Shown: positions 26,201 to 34,527, counted from the stretch's first letter. The stretch is DNA of 64,000 nt from Terriglobia bacterium (GCA_020072645.1 JAIQGK010000008.1:1-64000); one strand, 5' to 3'. Made by a program: numbers and translations. The notes: generated by a model from the letters alone, not told the origin.

Positions 26201-26605
26201 GACATCAGTCTTGGTGGTTTCGATTAGAGGGGCTTGCGTGGTCACTTCCACGCTTTCTGTTGATCCTGCCACGTTTAACTTGAAGCCGAGGTCTCTCTGG
26301 TCGCCCAAATTCAGAACGATATTTTTTGTTGAACCCGGCGCAAACCCTTTTGCGTCAACGGCCACGTCATAAGTGCCAGGTTGAAGGTTGGGAATCACAT
26401 AGTTACCGGTCGAGGTGGTTGTTGCTGATCGGCCTGTGCCCGTTGCCTGGTTGGTTGCGGTCACCTTGGCGCCCGGAACGACCGCTCCCTGCGGGTCAAC
26501 CACGGTACCCGAAATTTGTGCGCTGGATGCGCTCTGTGCATTTGCCATAAATGGCAAACAGCAACATAAGAATGCGATCGTACAGAACTGTTGCAGACGC
26601 TTCAT
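23297..26605 (-). CDS. Oar-type TonB-dependent receptor with carboxypeptidase-regulatory domain
   Basis: 1,102 residues from the ATG at 26605, supported by AAGGAG upstream and by the signal peptide MKRLQQFCTIAFLCCCLPFMANAQ; a 20-residue longer frame lacks both. Residues about 28-110 form a CarboxypepD_reg-like beta-sandwich (ISGTVVDPQGAVVPGAKVTATN, GNYVIPNLQPGTYDV). A plug domain (about 130-240) includes DGANITDQLVSGRDSTGASIDEVQ. The rest is a large outer-membrane beta-barrel ending in the aromatic KLQLSFHVRF. Such receptors are very numerous in Acidobacteriota and probably import large organic substrates. No TonB-box or substrate clue is obvious. Confidence 0.93.
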   Translation of the reverse strand: MKRLQQFCTIAFLCCCLPFMANAQSASSAQISGTVVDPQGAVVPGAKVTATNQATGTGRSATTTSTGNYVIPNLQPGTYDVAVDAKGFAPGSTKNIVLNLGDQRDLGFKLNVAGSTESVEVTTQAPLIETTKTDVSTNITNLDMERLPTLAGAGGTVNDYAQLALTAPGVKSDTSGLTTDLISPGSINNRGNLYNVDGANITDQLVSGRDSTGASIDEVQEFQVLTNNYNAEYGQATGLVMNVVTKSGTNSIHGDGHMYFRGRNLAASDPFYNVGILGDPRCPDPTSIEGCPRAPFHRKEGGFTLGGPFKKDKLFWFTSYELSRQAVPLTLTPPPELGGNVTVQSPVNNLLYSAKIDYHITDKHLLTARYAVDRLREANVIVQTGTNITPDGLTSSTINNASVNVGLVSSLSSNLTNEARFVFYRFVTATSDASSAPGIIHTDLGDATTGADFCCPQGGLQKRYQYIDNLTWVHGNHTWKTGFNISYYPWNSLFPQFHFGQYTASGTGTPTDPFVPTSLTIAFGPGEVTSKDNIYGFYIQDTWKISRKLTMNAGLRYDFEAGAFKGGKIPGPNGTCFQGNGLISACSSDGNNWQPRLGFTYAPWDKTLFRLSFAETTMLAFNNVVLDSLNFDGTTLNTVTIDNSTPAGAAALAAFPNLPSPALLAPFAPQLSGPFGRVRPISPDLKNPEMRSVNFGIEHQFTNTLKAGVQYIGQFGFGLFGERDFNAPTLNADPNHPGFFFYSPARPNTQFAAVRTNENSRTSHYNGMLVSVEKNMSRHIQFNASYTWSHALTSGEDFFGLSEPGDFVNTRPELGPAFNDIRHAVNMGVVLDSGKMTSNHFAGVFANNLGLSWVGQLQSGRPYPLSTGTAPFGGSARFFGAGSETQQRPNVAADGTVNTSGIASFDGGNALFGPGAVAACIAGGFPAAQCQSIQNAFAPPAGVTFTGAVDAVTGDAVTFSKVNGDVGRDAARGSPFYKFDASLHKSINMPKYENIKVELRFDAFNVFNHTNATLFNTNDVLNVLGPSVTNAGSPGATVNPDFFTCTGCMRPNGTYVGTNGKTLTLADLQKGGRILSSPFNGLGDPGSDDGPRKLQLSFHVRF

Positions 26606-27219
26606 CGAGGATCTCCTTGATCTAGCTTCTTCATCTCCCTCTCCATGGTTAGAGCAACAGCGCACTCCAGCATCGCTGAATGCAAGAACCGAGAGACGCG
26701 GAGAATTTTAAACCCTTTTGGTAATACGTCTAGTGAAAATAAATGCCTTCTGACGAAATCGGTAGTGGATTGCTTTTCATCACGAAATTTAACTCTCGAT
26801 AACTATCCAGAAATCCGTATTACTGAATATCGAGCGAGGCGCCACATGTTTTGTGGCCACTCAGACAATGCCGGTTAAGCGAATGTCATCGCGCGGCATT
26901 GTCCAACGGAAAGTTTTGCGCCGTCGCATAGTTCGTGCCGGGGTGCATTCATAGTGCATGTGAGGTTACGAAGGTAACAGCCAGTTCCATAATGGGAAAT
27001 ACCCGCGTTAGCTATCCGGGTTCGGCCGTGTGACTCTGGGTTTCATCGGATTTTGCCGGATTTCGGGGGTATATCTTGGAAAACACAGCAGAAGCTAAAT
27101 GACCTGCGGACATGTACTAATGTGTTGATTCTTAAGGTATATAACTGAACGTGTGTACCTGGGTACCGATTGACATTCGAACAGTTGTTGCTATATTCGC
27201 GCCTGAGGCCTGTAAAACC
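26606..27219. other. Long intergenic region, receptor promoter side
   Basis: 614 bases with no convincing gene. It should hold the minus-strand promoter and 5' leader of the TonB receptor and the plus-strand promoter of the coiled-coil gene. The part from 26700 to 26850 is comparatively AT-rich. A 10-bp inverted repeat (26864-26903) and a small GCCACA/TGTGGC hairpin (about 26841-26857) are the only structures seen. Confidence 0.5.
26864..26903. repeat. Inverted repeat, possible operator
   Basis: GACAATGCCG (26864-26873) and its exact complement (26894-26903) are separated by 20 nt. The arms are two helical turns apart, as in sites for dimeric or tetrameric regulators. It lies about 260 bp upstream of the TonB receptor start. 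Regulator unknown. Confidence 0.35.
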
Positions 27220-27435
27220 ATGAACAATATATATGACGCGATAAAAGAGAAAGAAAACCAAATCGCCATTTTCCAGGCGCAAATCTCAGGCTTGAATGCC
27301 GAGATTGAAGCCCTGCGAGTAGCAGCGCGAATCCTGGAAGGCGGCAGCGCCCAGGGCGTTCCGGAAGCGGCACGTCCGGTGGCAGTGCAAACATCCAGCA
27401 ACGGCGGAGACAAAACCAAACGGGTTTGGCCGTAA
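27220..27435 (+). CDS. Small coiled-coil protein
   Basis: 71 residues from ATG 27220, with GAGG a few bases upstream. The first 45 residues (IYDAIKEKENQIAIFQ, then LNAEIEALRVAARIL) have a clear heptad pattern and end in a Gly/Ser/Pro-rich tail. It would form a short parallel or antiparallel coiled coil in the cytoplasm. Not recognised further. The gap to the next gene is 309 bp. Confidence 0.55.
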   Translation: MNNIYDAIKEKENQIAIFQAQISGLNAEIEALRVAARILEGGSAQGVPEAARPVAVQTSSNGGDKTKRVWP

Positions 27436-27744
27436 AGACCGGCCGCTCGTCGCCGTACACGCGTCCATTCCCTCGCTCCCAAAGCGAGTCCCCCACGCAA
27501 CGCGTAACCGGCAAAGCGCTCACGTCTTACGTTCGCGGCCCGGTTGGTTTTTGGTCCCAGGATACGGCAGAGCGGTGATCGGGCCATCGGCGTCAGCCGG
27601 GGCGGGATGTGTGAACGTGCAGAAGCGCATGGAGCGGATTTGATTCGAATCGCTCTTTGAACGCTTCGACAGAAATATTTTCCGGGGCAACACAGCGAGT
27701 TCAAATTAAAAAGAAAAAATAGAAGTTTGAGGGACGGCGTACAC
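27436..27744. other. Intergenic region before the GAF-TonB fusion gene
   Basis: 309 bases without a supported gene; a minus-strand open frame crossing it is an antisense shadow of the GAF fusion. The last 60 bases turn A-rich (TTAAAAAGAAAAAATAGAAG), as expected of an mRNA leader before a start codon. No terminator or riboswitch pattern was recognised. Confidence 0.4.
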
Positions 27745-29298
27745 ATGGCAACCCAAGCAGATACTGCTAACAGCACCGCGAGCAAGAGAGGCCGTGGCGC
27801 CTCGCCGGACGATCTGGCGGTAGTGGCGCAACGCGCCCAAGCCTTTACCAACGCTTCCGGAGTGGCCATCGCACTAAGCGAAGGCAACGCCGATGAGATC
27901 GTATGCCGCGCACGTAGCGGGGCCAGCGCGCCGGAGGTCGGTGCGGCGTTGCGCGTCAATGGGACCTTTACCGGACTCTGCATTCAAACCGGCAAAGAGT
28001 TGCGTTGCGACGATTGTGAGACGGATACGCGCGTCGACACGGCCGCGATCCGCGCACTGGGAATACGCTCCATGGTAGTGACGCCGATCCGTGAAGACAG
28101 CCGGGTGGTTGGCGTATTGGCGGCATTTGCGCCTACGCCGCACGCTTTTACCATTACGCATGTGGCCGTGCTTAAAACCATGGCCGATCAGATTTCCGCG
28201 CTGCTGCAAAAGGAGCGTCGCGCCCGCGAGGAGAATCCGCAGGTGGAAGCTCCGCGGCAGCCAGTGCCGGCAATCACGGCCAAACCCGTGGCAGTCCCGG
28301 CGCCCACGCCAGTGCAGCCGCCCGTACAGGCAACTCCTCCGGCCGTGGTGATCAAGCCTTCGTCTTCAGCCCCGCGCGCGGCCGCCACGGCCCCTGCCAA
28401 AGCGGAGCCTATCAAGAGTGCGCCTCTGGAAGTGGTTCCGCTTGCCACGCCGCCCAAAAAAGAAGAGAAGCGCTTTGAAGCCGCACCGCGAGCAAATTTT
28501 GGCACGTTTGATTCAGTGGCGGCAGAGGATAAAAAATCCGGAAGCCGATTCATGATGATTGGCGTGGTTGCGGTGCTGGTGATTGCCGCTGCGGCCACGT
28601 TTGCCTTCCTGAAAATGCAAAAGCCCAAAACCGCCGCGCCGCAGCAGACGCAGGAAGCCGCGAATGTGCCTCCGGCCATTGTGCCGCCATCCGGTACGGG
28701 ACAGCCCGCTTCCGGCGCGACGGCTGCGGCCGCTACGCCAAGCACAATTTCGATGCCTCCGGCTGCAAAGTCTGTAGCGGAGAAACCATCGGCCAAGACG
28801 GTTGCCGAGAAGAATTCATCGCCGGCAGAAAAACCTGTTGTCACGGAGAAGCCGGCGTCGGTCGCTACTCTTGGCAGCACCGGAACGTCCAGGATCGCGA
28901 AGCAGAACACGGTGACAGCAGCCCCGGATGTAGCCCCTTCTTTCACCGCGGACACCACGAATTCGGCAGCGCCTTTATCCAGTCTGGCGCGGCCTGTAGC
29001 ATCCTCGGCGCCTTCGGCGGCTGCGATTGAGCAATCGCAGCTTGAGCCTCTTCAGGTGCTCAGGACCGGCCCACTCGTTTATCCGGCCATTGCCAAAGCC
29101 CGTGGCATCACCGGCCCTGCCGTTGTGTTAGTTACGGTAGGAAAGGATGGCAAGCCATACAATCCGAAATTTATGAGCGGACAGCCCGTTTTCAAAGATG
29201 CCGCGATTCAGGCGGTCATGGGTTACCTGTTCAAGCCGGCCAAGCTCAACGGCCAGCCGATTGAACAATCAACCACGATCAGGCTGAATTTCCGCTGA
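27745..29298 (+). CDS. GAF domain-transmembrane-TonB C-terminal domain fusion protein
   Basis: 517 residues from ATG 27745 (a TTG 18 nt upstream is an alternative). Residues about 22-155 are a GAF domain (FTNASGVAIALSEG, VNGTFTGLCIQTGKELRCDD, IRSMVVTPIREDSRVVGVLAAFA). A 100-residue Pro/Ala/Lys linker follows, then one membrane helix (about 271-291, IGVVAVLVIAAAATFAFL) and a second low-complexity linker. A TonB_C-like domain (about 433-517: GPLVYPAIAKARGITGPAVV, VTVGKDGKPYNPKFMSGQPVF) ends the protein. The topology predicted is cytoplasmic GAF and periplasmic TonB-like domain. It may transmit a cytosolic signal to outer-membrane transport or may be a structural protein; no proton-channel partners are adjacent. 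Confidence 0.85.
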   Translation: MATQADTANSTASKRGRGASPDDLAVVAQRAQAFTNASGVAIALSEGNADEIVCRARSGASAPEVGAALRVNGTFTGLCIQTGKELRCDDCETDTRVDTAAIRALGIRSMVVTPIREDSRVVGVLAAFAPTPHAFTITHVAVLKTMADQISALLQKERRAREENPQVEAPRQPVPAITAKPVAVPAPTPVQPPVQATPPAVVIKPSSSAPRAAATAPAKAEPIKSAPLEVVPLATPPKKEEKRFEAAPRANFGTFDSVAAEDKKSGSRFMMIGVVAVLVIAAAATFAFLKMQKPKTAAPQQTQEAANVPPAIVPPSGTGQPASGATAAAATPSTISMPPAAKSVAEKPSAKTVAEKNSSPAEKPVVTEKPASVATLGSTGTSRIAKQNTVTAAPDVAPSFTADTTNSAAPLSSLARPVASSAPSAAAIEQSQLEPLQVLRTGPLVYPAIAKARGITGPAVVLVTVGKDGKPYNPKFMSGQPVFKDAAIQAVMGYLFKPAKLNGQPIEQSTTIRLNFR

Positions 29299-29321
29299 TC
29301 AATACCTGATTCAACGTACCG

Positions 29322-29354
29322 AGGCGCATCTTGAGAGCGATTCAGGATGCGCCT
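29322..29354 (+). terminator. Terminator after the GAF-TonB fusion
   Basis: A 9-bp stem (AGGCGCATC, 29322-29330, with GATGCGCCT, 29346-29354), extended by an inner TGA/TCA pairing, is followed by TTTGGCGTTTCT. It lies between the convergent GAF-TonB and msrQ genes. Confidence 0.75.
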
Positions 29355-29401
29355 TTGGCGTTTCTGGGAATCGTTGCACGCGGTTGCTTTCAGGATGTTG
29401 C

Positions 29402-30046
29402 CTAGGCGCGGGCCGTCTGCTGGGTCGCCACGGCACGGCGCGCACGTATGCGCGATACCACCCAGATGACGAGTCGATAAGAGAGCAGGATCGCGAGTAC
29501 CGCGCCGTAGGTCAAAGGTCGGCGCAAGTCTGCCTTGACCAGCCAGATGAAATGGATCACGCCCGCAGCCGCGCTGAAGTAGATAAGGCGGTGCAGCTTT
29601 TGCCAGCGCTTGCCGCCCATGCGGCGAATCCAGCCCTTTGTGGAGGTGAGTGCGAGCGGCAACATCAGGATCCATGCCGTCACGCCTGCGGTGATGAATC
29701 GGCGCTTGGCAATATCGTGGAGCATTGCATGGACGTCAAAAAACTTGTCGAGCCAAATGTACGTCATCAAATGCAGTGAACCGTAAAAGAACGCGAATAG
29801 CCCCAGCATTCGGCGGAAGCGGATCAGCCAAGTCAGGCCGCTGAGTTTGCGAACCGGCGTAACGCTGAGCGTGATCAGCAGGAACGTGAGCGTCCACCTG
29901 CCGGTGGTCCGCGTGATTACATCAATGGGATTCGCGCCCAGGCCGTCATGAAAGCCTTTCCATGTAAGCACAAAGGCCGGCCCCAGGCAGAGGAGAAACA
30001 CCGGCGCTTTCAATGCTCGAATAAACTTTTCCGGCAGCGATTTCAT
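29402..30046 (-). CDS. msrQ: Heme-binding membrane subunit of the MsrPQ system
   Basis: 214 residues with about six membrane helices of the ferric-reductase-like fold. Heme-ligand histidines lie in FFYGSLHLMTYIW, in the loop with AMLHDIAKRR and in KLHRLIYFSAAAGVIHFIW. MsrQ passes electrons from the quinone pool to MsrP. The start codon overlaps the msrP stop by 1 nt (TGATG), which fixes the operon and the start. Confidence 0.92.
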   Translation of the reverse strand: MKSLPEKFIRALKAPVFLLCLGPAFVLTWKGFHDGLGANPIDVITRTTGRWTLTFLLITLSVTPVRKLSGLTWLIRFRRMLGLFAFFYGSLHLMTYIWLDKFFDVHAMLHDIAKRRFITAGVTAWILMLPLALTSTKGWIRRMGGKRWQKLHRLIYFSAAAGVIHFIWLVKADLRRPLTYGAVLAILLSYRLVIWVVSRIRARRAVATQQTARA

Positions 30047-31014
30047 CAGTAATTTTTTTGCAGGTCCATGCCCGAGTAGAGGCTTGCGACCTGATCAGCA
30101 TAGCCATTGAACATGAGCGTGGGGCGCTTGCGAAATTCGCCAATCCGGCGCTCACTTGCCTGGCTCCAGCGCGGATGGTCTTTCTGCGGATTCACGTTGG
30201 AATAAAAGCCGTATTCATCGGGAGCCATCCTGTTCCACGTTGTCGGCGGCATGGAGTCAGTAAAACTGATCTTTACGATCGCCTTGATGCCCTTGAATCC
30301 GTATTTCCACGGCACCACCAAACGCAGGGGGGCGCCATCGACGTTGGGAAGAACTTCGTCGTACAGGCCGACGGCCATGATGGACAGCGGATGCATGGCC
30401 TCATCCATGCGCAGGCCTTCAACATAAGGCCAGTCCAGCACGCCACTGCGCTTCTGGTTGGGCATCTGATCGGGAGCGAGAACGGTCTGAAACGCGACAA
30501 ACTTTGCGCTGGGGAGCGGATCTGCGGCTTTGATCAACGCGCTGAGCGGGAATCCGACCCAGGGAATAATCATGGACCAGCCTTCAACGCAGCGATGGCG
30601 ATAGATGCGCTCTTCCAACGGCGCAAGCTTCATGATGGCGTCAATATCCAGCTTCTTGGGCTTCTTCACCATGCCATCAATTGCGACGATCCATGGGCGC
30701 GTACGAAAGTTTTTTGCTAGCCCGTTCGGCTCGTATTTGTCCGTGCTGAATTCGTAGTAATTGTTGTAATTCGTAATGTCCTTGAATGATGTGGGAGTCT
30801 CTGAGGTGCTGAGCTTGCTTTTCACAATGCCGCTGAGTTTTTGGCCGTCGGCATGGACGGTCTCAGATGCGCTCATGTGGTCGCGCAGGTAAAAGCCGCC
30901 TGCCAGCGCCGCACTCGCTGCCGCCGCACCAGCAATAAACTTGCGCCGGGTCAGGTAGGTCGATTTGGGAGTGATCTCTGAGGACGGTATGTCAGTTGGT
31001 TTCTTGATCAGCAT
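30046..31014 (-). CDS. msrP: Periplasmic protein-methionine-sulfoxide reductase, molybdopterin subunit
   Basis: 322 residues. A twin-arginine signal ([20 protein letters not shown], residues 21-40) predicts Tat export, fitting the tatBC genes at 4.6-5.7 kb. The mature part has the oxidoreductase molybdopterin-binding fold with the molybdenum-ligand cysteine in [11 protein letters not shown] (Cys142), [15 protein letters not shown] and [15 protein letters not shown]. MsrP repairs oxidised methionines in envelope proteins with electrons from MsrQ. It is transcribed away from the DUF2891 gene. Confidence 0.94.
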   Translation of the reverse strand: MLIKKPTDIPSSEITPKSTYLTRRKFIAGAAAASAALAGGFYLRDHMSASETVHADGQKLSGIVKSKLSTSETPTSFKDITNYNNYYEFSTDKYEPNGLAKNFRTRPWIVAIDGMVKKPKKLDIDAIMKLAPLEERIYRHRCVEGWSMIIPWVGFPLSALIKAADPLPSAKFVAFQTVLAPDQMPNQKRSGVLDWPYVEGLRMDEAMHPLSIMAVGLYDEVLPNVDGAPLRLVVPWKYGFKGIKAIVKISFTDSMPPTTWNRMAPDEYGFYSNVNPQKDHPRWSQASERRIGEFRKRPTLMFNGYADQVASLYSGMDLQKNY

Positions 31015-31239
31015 ATTATTCCGTGCACCCTTGCTTCTATTTTACTGCCCCGCCACCGATATCCGGCACTTACTTTGAGATGATCTGGCTTGCAGAAAGA
31101 TACATTTGGAGTACGAATTTGGGGAGCGCTTGGATTTTTGAGGCACGCAAAGAGTGCAAGTTGCTGAGATATTGGACGTTCCATCTTCAGGTCCATGGCG
31201 ATGAGAGAATCCCTTGAAGCTGCTAAGCTAGCCCCGTAC

Positions 31240-32502
31240 ATGGAAAATCCGAGACTTCTACTCTTCCTTCTCTTATTGGTCGCGGCCACACGCTTGTCTG
31301 GCCAGCAGGGGCCCCCAAGCCGCGCCGATTTTGCGCGGATTGGGGTAGAGCAGGGGCCCCCAAGCCGCGCCGATTTTGCGCGGATTGGGGTAGAGCAGGG
31401 GCCCCCGAGCCGCGCCGATTTTGCGCGGATTGGGGTAGAGCAGGGGCGTCCATCTTCGCAGAGCGGCTTTGATATCGAAGCCGCTTCCCGCTTCGCGCAA
31501 CTCGCGCTCGACTGCGTGCACAAGGAGTATCCCAATAAGATCGCGCATTCGATGAATAGTGATGCCGATGTCGCACCGCCTCGTAAACTCACGCCTTCTT
31601 TCTACGGCTGTTACGACTGGCACTCCTCGGTCCACGGACATTGGCTTCTCGTGCGCCTGGCCCGCACCTTTCCTGACGCGCCTTTCGCGCTCCAGGCGCG
31701 CGCAGCGTTGCAGCAGAGCCTGACGGCAGAGAACCTGCGCACGGAGGCCTCATACCTGCAAGCTGAGGGCCGTGCCAGCTTTGAGCGGCCATACGGCCTA
31801 GCCTGGTTGCTGCAGCTTGCTGTGGAACTGCGCGATTGGGCGGCAGATGATCCGAAGAACCTGACGGTCCACGCGCTCTATGTCAACCTGCTTCCACTGG
31901 AGCAAAGCGCCGTGGATCGCCTCAAGGTCTGGCTGCCCAAGCTCTCTTACCCGGTGCGGATCGGAGAGCACAACCAGACTGCATTCGCCATGGGCCTGAT
32001 GATCGATTACGCGCGCCGCGTCGATGATCAGGATTTCACAAAGCTGCTTCTCGCCAAGGCGCGTCAATTTTATCTCGCAGATAAGAACTGCCCTCTTTCC
32101 TACGAGCCTTCCGGCGAAGATTTTCTTTCTCCCTGCCTGGCTGAAGCCGATCTCATGCGCCGCGTGCTCTCTCCGCCGGATTTTGCCTCCTGGCTGCACA
32201 CATTTCTTCCGCAAATTCCTCGCGACGGCTCCGCCGGTTGGCTGCCGACCCAGAAATCCACCGACCCATCCGACCCCAAGCTGGGTCACATCGACGGCCT
32301 GAACCTGAGCCGGGCGTGGATGCTCGAGGGAATAGCCTCAGGACTTCCAGCGAACGATCCGCGCCTGAAATCGCTCGCGGCCTGCGCCGCAGCGCACCGC
32401 AGCGCCGGTCTGGCTGCTGTCACCGGCGAGCACTACGAAGGCGGACACTGGCTGGGCAGCTTCGCCGTGTATCTCGTCACTCGGCGCGGCATCGCCAAAT
32501 GA
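31240..32502 (+). CDS. Exported DUF2891 protein with three tandem 15-residue repeats
   Basis: 420 residues from the ATG at 31240, chosen because a signal peptide follows immediately (MENPRLLLFLLLLVAATRLSG); ATGs at 31195 and 31201 are alternatives. Residues 23-67 are three copies of QGPPSRADFARIGVE encoded by a perfect 45-bp tandem repeat. The remainder is a DUF2891 domain (FYGCYDWHSSVHGHWLLVRLA, IGEHNQTAFAMGLMIDYAR, YEPSGEDFLSPCLAEADLM, LNLSRAWMLEGIA), probably an alpha-helical toroid of the type seen in carbohydrate-active or epimerase-like proteins. Its activity is unknown. The repeat block seems to be a recent expansion of the linker between signal peptide and domain. Confidence 0.8.
   Translation: MENPRLLLFLLLLVAATRLSGQQGPPSRADFARIGVEQGPPSRADFARIGVEQGPPSRADFARIGVEQGRPSSQSGFDIEAASRFAQLALDCVHKEYPNKIAHSMNSDADVAPPRKLTPSFYGCYDWHSSVHGHWLLVRLARTFPDAPFALQARAALQQSLTAENLRTEASYLQAEGRASFERPYGLAWLLQLAVELRDWAADDPKNLTVHALYVNLLPLEQSAVDRLKVWLPKLSYPVRIGEHNQTAFAMGLMIDYARRVDDQDFTKLLLAKARQFYLADKNCPLSYEPSGEDFLSPCLAEADLMRRVLSPPDFASWLHTFLPQIPRDGSAGWLPTQKSTDPSDPKLGHIDGLNLSRAWMLEGIASGLPANDPRLKSLAACAAAHRSAGLAAVTGEHYEGGHWLGSFAVYLVTRRGIAK
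31306..31440. repeat. Three tandem 45-bp repeats inside the DUF2891 gene
   Basis: Units 31306-31350, 31351-31395 and 31396-31440 are identical except for one A-to-G change in the third (CCCAAGC to CCCGAGC). A partial start of a fourth (CAGGGGC) follows. Each unit contains an inverted repeat (CCGCGC...GCGCGG). 45 is a multiple of three, so the reading frame is preserved, and the unit is also open in other frames. Confidence 0.95.
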
Positions 32503-32583
32503 ACTTGATCGTGGGCTGTAACGATTTCAGATTTCGCCGACCTGAGGCCCTGTTCGACCTTGCCAACCCCCTAGTGCAGGCGA

Positions 32584-33648
32584 TTACTGTCGGTCAAACC
32601 CCACAAACACCGGCTCCGGCTGCAACCGCACTCCCCAGATTTCGAATACCTTTTTCTCGATTTGGTCTTTGAGGGCGAGAATGTCTTTTGCCGTTGCGCC
32701 GCCGCGGTTCACGAGTGCCAGAGTATGTTTGCGCGAAATGCCGACCGGGCCCAGCGAATAGCCTTTGGAAAATTCTGACTGCTCCACCAGCCACGCGGCT
32801 GCGAGTTTTACCCGACCATCGGCGGCGGGATAGCGGGGCATGGTCTTGCCGGGAGCGCGCTTCTCCGCCAGTGCCTGAATGCGGCTCCCTTCAGCGGCGC
32901 TGACGATGGGGTTCTTGAAGAATGATCCGGCGCTGCGGCAATCTTCGTCGCCTTCAACCAGAAGCATGGCCTTGCTCTGGCGGATGGAACGCACTGCATC
33001 GCGCACTTGGTGCAGCGTGGGTTTTTCAACGTTACTGGCTGCGAAAAAGTTTTTTACGTCAGCGTATTCGATTTTTGGTTCAACGTTGCGGCAAAGTCGG
33101 TAAGAAACTTCCAGCACAATGAACTCGCCCCGGCGCGCGCCGTTGAAAATGCTGGAGCGATAGGAAAAGCCGCAGTCGGCTTTGCTGAGGTCTAGCACCG
33201 TGCCGGTAGCGATCTCCAGCGCGCGCACGTGGGTGATGGTTTCAGATACTTCCTGCCCGTAAGCGCCCACATTCTGGACCGGCGTGCCGCCCACCGTCCC
33301 GGGAATTCCGCTCAGGCATTCAATGCCGCCGCAATTTTTGCTGATGGCGAGCGCCACAAGCGAGTCCCAGTTTTCACCGGCGGAGGCGTGGAAGAGCATC
33401 TTCTGGAGGTCACCCTCAAACTCCACGCCCGCCAGAGATATTTTCAGGACCAGGCCGGGCCAGCCGCTATCGGCAACAACAAGGTTGCTGCCGCCGCCCA
33501 GGACAAAAAGTGGTAGCTTCTGCGCGAAGGCGAAGGCCACCGCTTCGGAAACTTCATGTTCCGAATGGGCGTCTACAAAGTAACGCGCCGGGCCACCGAC
33601 GTGAAAAGTGGTCAACGGTGCAAGGGGGATGTTTTCCTGGGTCCTCAA
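32584..33648 (-). CDS. murB: UDP-N-acetylenolpyruvoylglucosamine reductase
   Basis: 354 residues starting at TTG; an in-frame stop lies 21 nt upstream and no ATG is available, so TTG is forced. FAD-binding segments include VLGGGSNLVVADSGWPGLVLK and SGIPGTVGGTPVQNVGAYGQEV, with the type I loop FSYRSSIFN. The catalytic serine is in CRSAGSFFKNPI. It reduces the enolpyruvyl group to form UDP-MurNAc in the cytoplasm for peptidoglycan. It stands alone, not in a dcw cluster. Confidence 0.94.
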   Translation of the reverse strand: MRTQENIPLAPLTTFHVGGPARYFVDAHSEHEVSEAVAFAFAQKLPLFVLGGGSNLVVADSGWPGLVLKISLAGVEFEGDLQKMLFHASAGENWDSLVALAISKNCGGIECLSGIPGTVGGTPVQNVGAYGQEVSETITHVRALEIATGTVLDLSKADCGFSYRSSIFNGARRGEFIVLEVSYRLCRNVEPKIEYADVKNFFAASNVEKPTLHQVRDAVRSIRQSKAMLLVEGDEDCRSAGSFFKNPIVSAAEGSRIQALAEKRAPGKTMPRYPAADGRVKLAAAWLVEQSEFSKGYSLGPVGISRKHTLALVNRGGATAKDILALKDQIEKKVFEIWGVRLQPEPVFVGFDRQ

Positions 33649-33740
33649 AAGATTCGTAACAGATTACAGCACAAGGCCGTTATGGAAAAGAGTTTTTAAT
33701 TGGTAGAATAGAGAGCAGATCAGATCGGGAGGAAAGAGAA

Positions 33741-34172
33741 ATGTATCCAGAGGGAATGGTGGCGCCCATGCGCCAGGAGCTGACAGCAGGCGGCATTCAA
33801 GAAGCGCGGACCGCGGCCGACGTGGAAAATGCCATCAACCAGAAAGGCACCGTGATGGTAGTGGTGAACTCCATCTGCGGATGCGCGGCAGGCAGAATGC
33901 GTCCCGGCGTGCGCGCGGCGATTCAGAGCGGCGTCCGTCCGGACCGTATGATCACCGTCTTTGCCGGACAGGACCGCGAAGCGACCGACGCGGCCCGCAG
34001 CCATTTCACAGGTTTTCCGCCAAGTTCGCCTTCAATTGCCTTGATGCGCGATGGACAACTTGTCTACATGATGCAGCGCCACGACATTGAGACGAGCGAT
34101 CCGAATACGATTGCCACCCGGCTGAAGCAGGCTTTTGAGAAGCATTGCGCGAAGGAAGCAGTCAGCAATTAG
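33741..34172 (+). CDS. Bacilliredoxin-family protein (BrxA/BrxB, YphP-like)
   Basis: 143 residues starting MYPEGMVAPMRQEL, the typical opening of this family. It has a thioredoxin-like fold with the CGC motif (SICGCAAG, Cys46 and Cys48) and the segment FTGFPPSSPSIALMRDGQLVYMMQRHDIE. The family removes bacillithiol from oxidised proteins in Firmicutes; in other phyla the thiol partner may differ. A strong GGAGGAAA ribosome binding site supports the start. Confidence 0.9.
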   Translation: MYPEGMVAPMRQELTAGGIQEARTAADVENAINQKGTVMVVVNSICGCAAGRMRPGVRAAIQSGVRPDRMITVFAGQDREATDAARSHFTGFPPSSPSIALMRDGQLVYMMQRHDIETSDPNTIATRLKQAFEKHCAKEAVSN

Positions 34173-34201
34173 TACTTAGTAATTGGTACTTAGTAAAACA
34201 G

Positions 34202-34221
34202 GGGCACGCAAATGCGTGCCC
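34202..34221 (+). terminator. Terminator after the bacilliredoxin gene
   Basis: GGGCACGC and its complement (34202-34221) enclose an AAAT loop and are followed by TTTGTGTTTTTGG, 30 bp after the stop codon. The preceding bases contain the words TTAGTAATTGGTACTTAGTA, related to a dispersed repeat seen also near 43760. Confidence 0.8.
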
Positions 34222-34527
34222 TTTGTGTTTTTGGGGAGGCAAAAAGCAGAGATGAAAATCAGGCTTTGCTAGGCCATGTGGTTGTGATTACAGGGGCAAG
34301 CCGCACTCTTCCAGATTGTCTTGGGAATCAATGCGCACAAGTAGTTAGGGCAGAGAGAGTGGGGTATCGCTGCCTAGTTCTAATTTATAAAAATCTCTTA
34401 TTTTGGCTGTCTGTTGCAAGAATGGACACTTTAAGAAATGATTCCGGCATATAATTCGCGCACTTTCCTGTCTGTACAAACAAATTAGGCGGACTCAAAT
34501 CTCAGATCAGGACTGAAAGGGGCCGTT
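34222..34527. other. Intergenic region with -10 element before the PLD-like gene
   Basis: About 300 bases with no supported gene. A perfect TATAAT at 34450-34455 lies 72 bp upstream of the PLD-like gene start, but no -35 box sits at the right spacing. The section is less GC-rich than its surroundings. Confidence 0.4.

Noticed and set aside
27640-27660. Palindrome GATTCGAATC as a tRNA T-arm
   Set aside because: No cloverleaf arms could be built around it.
27132-27983. 283-codon minus-strand open frame
   Set aside because: It overlaps the coiled-coil gene and the GAF domain on the opposite strand and shows no protein features beyond low-complexity Arg/Ala/Pro sequence.
31306-31440. Tandem 45-bp repeats as a possible CRISPR array
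   Set aside because: The units are contiguous with no unique spacers, lie inside an open frame, and no cas gene is near.
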